Part shown: piece after piece, positions 37,874-43,283 of the stretch | Layout of the letters: every line of letters begins with the position of its first letter | Numbering within the stretch: the first letter of the stretch is position 1 | Assembly: GCA_937949725.1 (NCBI GenBank) | Contig: CALECT010000086.1 | Location: 1-43,283, forward strand | DNA from: an uncultured Pseudanabaenaceae cyanobacterium | GTDB lineage: Bacteria > Cyanobacteriota > Cyanobacteriia > PCC-9006 > JAAUQQ01 | Length of the DNA stretch: 43,283 nucleotides | Direction: 5' to 3' | Program-made: the position numbers and the translations under genes | Notes under the pieces: generated by a model | Seen by the model: the letters and a program-made list of their open reading frames with translations, nothing else | The model's database searches: none | Told to the model about the DNA's origin: nothing

Positions 37874-39097
37874 ATGCAGACCTTTTCGGTGACTAAGAAG
37901 AGAATTGTTACTTGCCAAGGAACAATTCAGTTGGTGACAGCTCTCTCTGTTATGGCTTGTAGAGAGAGAGAAGAAGGGGTTTCTATAAAAGGCTATGATA
38001 ATTACCTGGTTATATACGGCCTATTTACTCCACCTAATCAAACTCATCATTTTTTGGAGTTAATCAAGAAAATTGCAAATGCTTTTTGCTCATGGAAGTC
38101 AATTGTCTTTCTTGACCAAAATCAGATAGATAAAATTGGGACTATGCTGCACCACTCATCTTCAGGTGTGGTGTTTAAATACTTGTATGATTTGGTTAAC
38201 GTTAGTGCTGTAGATGAGATCTATTTGTGTCGAAACTGGCAGCTTGGTAATCAGCTATTGATCAATGCCTTTGAGTCTGCTCATAAAATTTGTTACGGAG
38301 ATAGCGTTGGTCTCTATTTCTCAGAGCAGTCATCTGCATTCTTCTCTTCTGGTACAACGAGAAAGACTAAAAAACGCTTATCCGATTCTTGGCATTATTT
38401 GATAATACAATCTAGAAATCATATGCGGACCTTTCAAGCCTGGCTAGGCTTGAAGACTGTTTTAGGAAGAATTGAGTTTGATCAGGGATACTTTGCTTTA
38501 CCTGATGCGATGGGTGAGCTGCCTTCAATGCCAAAATATAAAAAAATTGATTCAACTTATATTTTGGACTCTTTTCGATTACTCTTAGACTTAGTGGATT
38601 CAAAATATGTTTCTAATTTCCAAGAGTTTATTGGTGACTCTCCAGTTGTCATTCTCCTAACCTCTAATTTCTCTGAGGCTGGTCGAATGTCATCTGAAAA
38701 TGAATTGTTAGCTTATCAAGATTTTATTACTACTGCTGATCTTCCTGCTGAAACAACTCTAGTTATTAAACCTCATCCAAGAGATAGCACTGAAAAAATA
38801 GAGCAACTTGAGAAACGATTCTCAATAATGTTTGATCAGGTTATATTACTGTCTGAGCCACAGCTTTTCTATTTGCCGTTTGAAATATTTTTTCTAAAAG
38901 CCTTTGGCTGCAGAGATGTATCGAGAGTCAAAGTTTTTTCTGTAAGCTCTGCATGTTTGTCTCTCAAACTATTATTTGGTGTTTCGAGTACGGTGGGCTT
39001 TAGCCGAGAAGTCACGTCTAGGCTTTTCTTTGACGATTATAAAGATGGGCGCTTAATACATGAAAATGACTTGAGAACTGCTGTGCGAACTCTATAG
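37874..39097 (+). CDS. Sialyltransferase-motif glycosyltransferase, candidate CMP-Kdo-dependent transferase, 407 aa
   Basis: The protein resembles bacterial sialyltransferases of the GT52/GT38 kind. It begins with a QLVTALS segment (about 19-25, like the LQ-ALxA start of GT52). KICYGDSVGLYF (138-149) is at the position of the D/E-D/E-G motif, and VIKPHPRD (297-304) contains the HP motif (H301-P302). VFSVSSACLSL (354-364) corresponds to the SS/ST motif. These three motifs bind the CMP-sugar donor and the catalytic acid/base in known members. No neuA/neuB genes are present, while a full CMP-Kdo pathway lies immediately upstream, so CMP-Kdo is the more likely donor; this is inferred. The fold of beta-Kdo transferases (GT99/GT107) is related. 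No signal peptide or TM; soluble or peripheral. Start ATG 37874 follows GGATGAAG. Confidence 0.6.
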   Translation: MQTFSVTKKRIVTCQGTIQLVTALSVMACREREEGVSIKGYDNYLVIYGLFTPPNQTHHFLELIKKIANAFCSWKSIVFLDQNQIDKIGTMLHHSSSGVVFKYLYDLVNVSAVDEIYLCRNWQLGNQLLINAFESAHKICYGDSVGLYFSEQSSAFFSSGTTRKTKKRLSDSWHYLIIQSRNHMRTFQAWLGLKTVLGRIEFDQGYFALPDAMGELPSMPKYKKIDSTYILDSFRLLLDLVDSKYVSNFQEFIGDSPVVILLTSNFSEAGRMSSENELLAYQDFITTADLPAETTLVIKPHPRDSTEKIEQLEKRFSIMFDQVILLSEPQLFYLPFEIFFLKAFGCRDVSRVKVFSVSSACLSLKLLFGVSSTVGFSREVTSRLFFDDYKDGRLIHENDLRTAVRTL

Positions 39098-39594
39098 ATA
39101 CCTACTTCATCGCTTGTTGAATATCTCTCTATCCTTTAGCTTCTCCCATCTTTTGTTTTTGACAAAAATACGATACTTACTATTTTAAAATAATCCTTAT
39201 ATGACATCCTAAAACTCATGGAATAAGTGAGTTTATGCCCAGTAAGGAGAGGCTCAATAGTTCCAGCGCTGATTAGATGTACATTATATTATTCTTTTTT
39301 TGTTTTACCTCTCTAGACCAGTGATGTCAGCCGATTAAATAACCTAAATAATGATGTTCTATGATGAGTTTGTTGGGATTCTGTATATTTAACGCTAATT
39401 TCTTGAGGAGGTATTAAAATTCTATTAATTAGAGCTCGTCATTCCCTTGATAGGGAAGTAACTGATCTCTAGAATACTGATTCAATCGTCTAAAACTCTT
39501 ACGATACTTTAGGCTTTGAATATTATTTGTAGAAGGTGGCAGGATCCCTCGTTGATTGTTGTCTGCGTCTATATGTCTGATGACCTGAACTTAT
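39098..39594. other. 497-bp AT-rich intergenic stretch
   Basis: No gene is seen; only very short frames occur. It contains the second, diverged copy of the inverted-repeat element (39433-39549), ending about 45 bp before the next start. A promoter for the last three genes of the locus may lie here. Confidence 0.55.
39433..39549 (+). repeat. Diverged copy of the 4603-4729 element
   Basis: It aligns by eye along most of its length with 4610-4724. Shared pieces include CTCTAGAA, GATTCA/TATTCA, TCTAA and a perfect GGCTTTGAATATT (about 39512-39524). The terminal inverted repeats are largely eroded. About two thirds of positions match in the parts I compared. Confidence 0.5.
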
Positions 39595-40464
39595 ATGAAA
39601 TATCTTAATCTCGGCTGCGGGCAGCGTTTTCATTCGGCTTGGACTAATCTTGATTTTCGCTCTACGGGGCCTAATGTTATTGCTCATGACCTAACTCAGG
39701 GAATTCCGTTCCCAGATAGCTCGTTTGATGTGATATATCATTCCCATATCCTTGAGCATTTTTCTAAGTCAAAGGCAAAGTTTTTTGTCAATGAGTGTTG
39801 TAGAGTACTGCGTCCTCAAGGTATTCTACGTGTCGCTGTTCCTGACTTAGAGCAGATTATTCGCGCCTATCTAGATTCTTTGGAGAAAGCTCAAACTGGT
39901 TGCTTGGATGCTGCAAAAAACTACGATTGGCTGCTTCTTGAGTTGTTCGATCAGGTTGCGCGAAACAATTCTGGTGGAGAGATGGCAGCATATTTGTTCC
40001 AAGAACATATTCCGAACAAGGATTTTGTCTTGGAGCGTCTGGGAGCTGAAGCTCGCTCTCTTATCGAAGCAAGCCAACGCCAATGTGATGTGAATCACTC
40101 GCGTGAGTTTATACTTAAGAAAGGTCTTAGAAGTTTGCTTGATTTTTTTAGAGAATCCGGTAAGCGTAGAGACTTCTTCTTAAAAAAAATATTAAGCGCT
40201 GCAGAATATGACGCCTTTCAAGTTGGGGAGTTTCGTCGTCAAGGTGAAATCCATCAGTGGATGTATGATAGCTATTCGCTAGCTAAACTCTTAAGCGATT
40301 GCGGCTTTTCTGAAGTCACGCGAAGGAATGCTACTGATAGCTCGGTTCCTGATTGGAGTAAGTTTAATCTTGATAGTGAAGTGGATGGGACTATATATAA
40401 GCCTGACTCTATTTTTATGGAAGCAGTTAAAACCGAACCCTCAGCTTTAATTAATGGGTCTTGA
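39595..40464 (+). CDS. Class I SAM-dependent methyltransferase, 289 aa
   Basis: Motif I is YLNLGCGQRFH (residues 3-13), followed by NLDF (motif II), DLTQGIPFPDSSFDVIYHSHILEHF (motif IV/post-I region) and CCRVLRPQGILRVAVPDLEQIIRAYL. This is the Methyltransf_11-type fold commonly found in polysaccharide loci, where it O-methylates or caps sugars, or modifies a nucleotide sugar. The acceptor is unknown. The middle contains a long helical insertion (about 100-210). It follows a 497-bp gap, so it may start a second transcription unit with the two glycosyltransferases after it. Confidence 0.88.
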   Translation: MKYLNLGCGQRFHSAWTNLDFRSTGPNVIAHDLTQGIPFPDSSFDVIYHSHILEHFSKSKAKFFVNECCRVLRPQGILRVAVPDLEQIIRAYLDSLEKAQTGCLDAAKNYDWLLLELFDQVARNNSGGEMAAYLFQEHIPNKDFVLERLGAEARSLIEASQRQCDVNHSREFILKKGLRSLLDFFRESGKRRDFFLKKILSAAEYDAFQVGEFRRQGEIHQWMYDSYSLAKLLSDCGFSEVTRRNATDSSVPDWSKFNLDSEVDGTIYKPDSIFMEAVKTEPSALINGS

Positions 40465-40520
40465 TATATTGTCGAATGTAGAAAACCCTTTGTCTATAAC
40501 TTCTGTTTGGTTATCTATGT

Positions 40521-41447
40521 ATGGAATTTCTGAGAGAAAGTAAAGTGCCTAAAAAATATCCCAAGCTCTCAATTGTTACTCCATCTTTCAATCAAGCTGA
40601 ATTCATCGAGGCGACCATACAAAGCGTATTATCCCAAGAGTATGAAAACCTTGAATATATAATTATTGACGGTGGCTCGACAGATGGGAGTCAGGCAATT
40701 ATTGAAAAGTATGAGAAGCGGTTAGCCTTTTGGTGTAGTGAGCCTGATGCGGGACAGTATGATGCAATTAATAAAGGGTTCTCCAAGTCTACGGGCGAGA
40801 TCATGGCTTGGATTAATAGTGATGATATGTATTTCCCTTGGACATTCCGAACTATTGCTAGTGTGATGTCTGAACTACCAGCAGTTAACTGGCTAACTAC
40901 GTTAATGCCAGGTGCTTGGGATTCTGCTGGATTTTGTTCCGGATTTTCGAATATAGCGGGTTATTCAAAAGATAGCTTTTTGCATGGTTGTTATGTTCCA
41001 TTTCGTATGCATGGAGTCGGTTTTATCCAACAAGAGTCGACTTTTTGGAGAAGGTCAGTGTGGGATAAAGCTGGATCAGCATTAGACACTAATTATCAGC
41101 TAGCTGCAGATTTTGACCTTTGGTCGAAATTTTTCCTTCATGAAAATCTGTATGGATTGTGCTCGCCTTTAGCAGGATTTCGCTGTCAAGAAAATCAACG
41201 TAGTCGTCAGGTAGAATTATATCTTAAGGAAGTAGAAGTGTCTCTTCAGAATATGAGAGAGAGTTGTAATTGGAGATCGCCATCATGGAAAACACGACCT
41301 TCACGGCTGAAACTTCAGAGAATCCCTAAGCTTCATAATGTTTTTGACTCTTTTCTGGGATTCCGTGGCCAGAAAATTGTTAGAGATCATCCAAAATCTC
41401 GTCAATCCTCCTGGAAGATCGTTGAGCATAATTTCTATTACTCTTAG
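40521..41447 (+). CDS. GT2-family glycosyltransferase, 308 aa
   Basis: N-terminal GT-A signature: LSIVTPSFNQAEFIEATIQSVLSQEY, then YIIIDGGSTDGSQAII (first aspartate pair), EPDAGQYDAINKGFSKSTGEIMAWINSDD, where NSDD is the DxD-like metal site. This GDGQYDAIN.G subgroup is common in cyanobacterial and proteobacterial polysaccharide loci. The acceptor-side region contains ADFDLWSKFF (catalytic base region) and RRSVWDKAG. It adds one sugar, donor unknown. Its start overlaps another ATG (40516); MEFLRESK is preferred. The following GT4 gene starts 2 bp after its stop, so they are co-transcribed. Confidence 0.9.
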   Translation: MEFLRESKVPKKYPKLSIVTPSFNQAEFIEATIQSVLSQEYENLEYIIIDGGSTDGSQAIIEKYEKRLAFWCSEPDAGQYDAINKGFSKSTGEIMAWINSDDMYFPWTFRTIASVMSELPAVNWLTTLMPGAWDSAGFCSGFSNIAGYSKDSFLHGCYVPFRMHGVGFIQQESTFWRRSVWDKAGSALDTNYQLAADFDLWSKFFLHENLYGLCSPLAGFRCQENQRSRQVELYLKEVEVSLQNMRESCNWRSPSWKTRPSRLKLQRIPKLHNVFDSFLGFRGQKIVRDHPKSRQSSWKIVEHNFYYS

Positions 41448-41449
41448 CC

Positions 41450-42670
41450 ATGAAAACACTCCAGATTAACTATAGCGATTATGCCTTTGGTGGAGGGGCA
41501 ACAATCGCGATGCATCGTCTTCATGTTGGTCTAACTAACCTAGGAATAGATTCGAAAATACTTAGTGGCAAGAAAACGCTGAAAACTGATGATGCTTCTG
41601 CAATTAGGCGTAACCACCGGCTCGAAAGGTTGCTTGGAGGAGTGACTGCAAAGACTGGGCTAAATGATATTCAATGCATCTCTTCTTTTGGAATTAAGCA
41701 AGATCCTTTCTATTCAGATGCCGAGATTGTTAATTTCCATATTATGCACAGTGGTTACTTTAGTTACTTGGCCTTGCCTACCTTGAGTGAGGGTAAGCCA
41801 CTGGTCATCACACTGCACGATATGTGGAATTTTACTGGACATTGTGCATACAGCTACGACTGTAGTAAGTGGAAGTCAGGTTGTGGTCAATGTCCTGACT
41901 TAGGTGTTTATCCTCCTATAGAACGAGATAGTACAAGGCTTGAATGGAAGCTGAAAAATTGGGTTTATGAGCATTCCGATATAACTGTTATTGCGCCTAG
42001 TAAGTGGCTGACAGAGCAAGCCCAGCAGAGTATGCTTAATCGCTTTCCTATACACTGTATCCCTTACGGTCTCGACCTAAAAACTTATCAGCCGATTGAC
42101 CAGAATGATTGTCGTAGTGCTTTAGGTATTCCGAAAAATAAGTATGTACTTATGTTTGCTGCTTTTAGTTTAGAAGATTCACGAAAGGGAGGCGATCTAC
42201 TTGCTTCTGCTTTGAGAAAGCTACCCGATTCATTGAAGAAAAATTGTTTTCTTCTAATGATTGGTGGTGGAATAGGCAGCAATGATATTGATATCCCTTC
42301 TCTAGAGTTGGGTTACGTATCTAATGAGCGTTTCAAAGCTATTGCTTATTCCGCTGCAGATCTTTTTATTTTCCCTACTCGTGCTGATAATTTGCCATTA
42401 GTTCTTCAAGAAAGTATGGCTTGTGGGACGCCTATGATTACCTTTGATGTGGGTGGTGTTTCTGACCTTGTTCGTTCTGGTGAAACTGGCTTTACAGCAG
42501 ATGCAGAAGATGTAGAAGGTTTCCGCGATGCGATTGTGAATTTGCTAGAAGACTCTGAGCTGAGGTTGATAATGCGCAAAAGGTGCCGTGAAATTGCTGA
42601 AGCTGAATATTCATTACCTTTGCAAGCCGAACGCTACTTGAAGGTTTATCAAGAGCTTTTAGAGCGTTGA
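41450..42670 (+). CDS. GT4-family glycosyltransferase (WcaC-like), 406 aa
   Basis: GT-B enzyme with GGGATIAMHRLHVGL near the N-terminus (14-28). A cysteine-rich segment DMWNFTGHCAYSYDCSKW followed by GCGQCPDLG suggests a bound metal, a feature of the WcaC/WcaL-like group. The C-terminal donor site is typical: DLFIFPTRADNLPLVLQESMACGTPMITFDVGGVSDLVR (EX7E-like region). WcaC-type enzymes act in colanic-acid-like exopolysaccharide synthesis. The donor is unknown. Last clear gene of the locus; no strong terminator is seen after its stop at 42670. Confidence 0.9.
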   Translation: MKTLQINYSDYAFGGGATIAMHRLHVGLTNLGIDSKILSGKKTLKTDDASAIRRNHRLERLLGGVTAKTGLNDIQCISSFGIKQDPFYSDAEIVNFHIMHSGYFSYLALPTLSEGKPLVITLHDMWNFTGHCAYSYDCSKWKSGCGQCPDLGVYPPIERDSTRLEWKLKNWVYEHSDITVIAPSKWLTEQAQQSMLNRFPIHCIPYGLDLKTYQPIDQNDCRSALGIPKNKYVLMFAAFSLEDSRKGGDLLASALRKLPDSLKKNCFLLMIGGGIGSNDIDIPSLELGYVSNERFKAIAYSAADLFIFPTRADNLPLVLQESMACGTPMITFDVGGVSDLVRSGETGFTADAEDVEGFRDAIVNLLEDSELRLIMRKRCREIAEAEYSLPLQAERYLKVYQELLER

Positions 42671-43283
42671 TGTATCTTCTCTTTAATCTAGCCCTGAACG
42701 ACTAAGTTGCGAGTGATTACGTTGTAATGGAGGACTTGGAGCCCTAAAACTCGTTACGTTTCTATAACTGTAGAATGCCTACTCTAGAGACTGCATGTCT
42801 TTCTAAATAAATTAAGGAAAGTGAGATAATACGACTTCTTTGCTCATTACTTACCCCAAAGATCTACCCTACTGATGCTCAAAGCTATTCTATTTATAAC
42901 TGTTCTTCTCAGGGGGCTTGAAGCGCGATGATTCGCAATAGTTATGATAATCACCACCGATACTCGAGTTTTAGAAGCTACATTCTCCATGATTATGAAT
43001 TTATCGATAGAGGTTGACGTTCAGCTTCTGATTCTTGGAATAACTCTTTTTTGAAGATATGAATGAGAGCGCAAGTTATATGGCTCTCCTGGGTCTAGTA
43101 TGCAAATCGTGAGTAGATCAACAGATCTACAGGAGATTGAGACCTTTTTTCATGCCAAATATATTCGTGGTGAACATCTGCACCGTCATCCCAGGAGCGC
43201 CAGTTACATTCTGAAGGAACTACCAGAATATCTCGCAAAGTTACCTTTGCAGCTATTGACTTACCTATAATCTTTCTATCAGT
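42671..43283. other. 613-bp stretch at the right edge, no clear gene
   Basis: No gene is supported with confidence; a 56-codon frame at 43100-43270 is listed separately at low confidence. A 7-bp perfect hairpin (GTAGATC aaca GATCTAC) is at 43113-43130, inside that frame. The stretch is AT-rich like the preceding locus. Confidence 0.5.
43100..43270 (+). CDS. Doubtful small ORF, 56 aa
   Basis: ATG at 43100 opens 56 codons (MQIVSRSTDLQEIETFFHAK at the start, LAKLPLQLLTYL at the end), closed at 43268-43270. No ribosome site is evident, the frame is open eleven codons upstream without a stop, and I recognise no family. It could be a short protein, the edge of an insertion sequence remnant, or chance. 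Confidence 0.2.
   Translation: MQIVSRSTDLQEIETFFHAKYIRGEHLHRHPRSASYILKELPEYLAKLPLQLLTYL

Noticed and set aside
37874..39097. Reading the HP-motif protein as an ordinary GT4 or UDP-GlcNAc 2-epimerase.
   Set aside because: It lacks the EX7E donor loop of GT4 and the epimerase active-site motifs; the motif order fits CMP-sugar-dependent transferases better.

Overview
The window reads as a cyanobacterial chromosome segment. The octamer GCGATCGC (HIP1, the typical over-represented cyanobacterial palindrome) occurs at least 18 times in the first 29 kb. The gene content fits: a biliverdin reductase (bvdR), a tocopherol cyclase, and the CHAT / AAA-like / WD40 proteins that are common in cyanobacteria. 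I cannot name the species.

Layout. 1-2736 is the 3' part of a large secreted protein with Ca-binding DxDxDG repeats, RTX nonapeptides and FG-GAP-like repeats. 2.9-7.5 kb holds small exported proteins, a DHH/DHHA1 phosphoesterase, a 31-codon small ORF with a bidirectional terminator, a MITE-like 127-bp inverted-repeat element and a beta-hydroxyacid dehydrogenase. 7.6-12.4 kb (minus strand) is a three-gene unit in which every junction overlaps: a CHAT-protease/AAA protein, an AAA/TM/WD40 protein whose propeller is reduced to one repeat, and a short-chain dehydrogenase. bvdR follows. 13.9-19.9 kb (minus strand) is an RND efflux pump with its periplasmic adaptor, a MarR regulator and a small protein of unknown function. 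20.1-24.2 kb (plus strand) has tocopherol cyclase, an AI-2E-type permease, a small membrane protein and a UPF0104/LPG-synthase-like membrane protein.

From 25 kb to 42.7 kb everything is on the plus strand and belongs to one surface-glycan locus. It contains a GT4 glycosyltransferase, a Wzc-like co-polymerase/BY-kinase, a sugar-phosphate transferase homologue lacking its catalytic dyad, a GDP-fucose-synthase-like epimerase, a Wzm/Wzt ABC exporter (Wzt with a C-terminal domain), a LbH acyltransferase and a GT8. A complete CMP-Kdo pathway follows in order (kdsD, kdsB, kdsA, kdsC). Next to it is a protein carrying sialyltransferase-type motifs (GDS-G, HP, SS), then a methyltransferase, a GT2 and a GT4. 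No sialic acid genes are seen, so the simplest working idea is that this transferase uses CMP-Kdo to add, or cap with, Kdo on an ABC-exported glycan.

The right-hand part of the locus, after about 29 kb, is visibly more AT-rich and has no GCGATCGC in its last 14 kb, which suggests it was acquired. Functional calls rest on reading motifs and on remembered family features; no database search was run.
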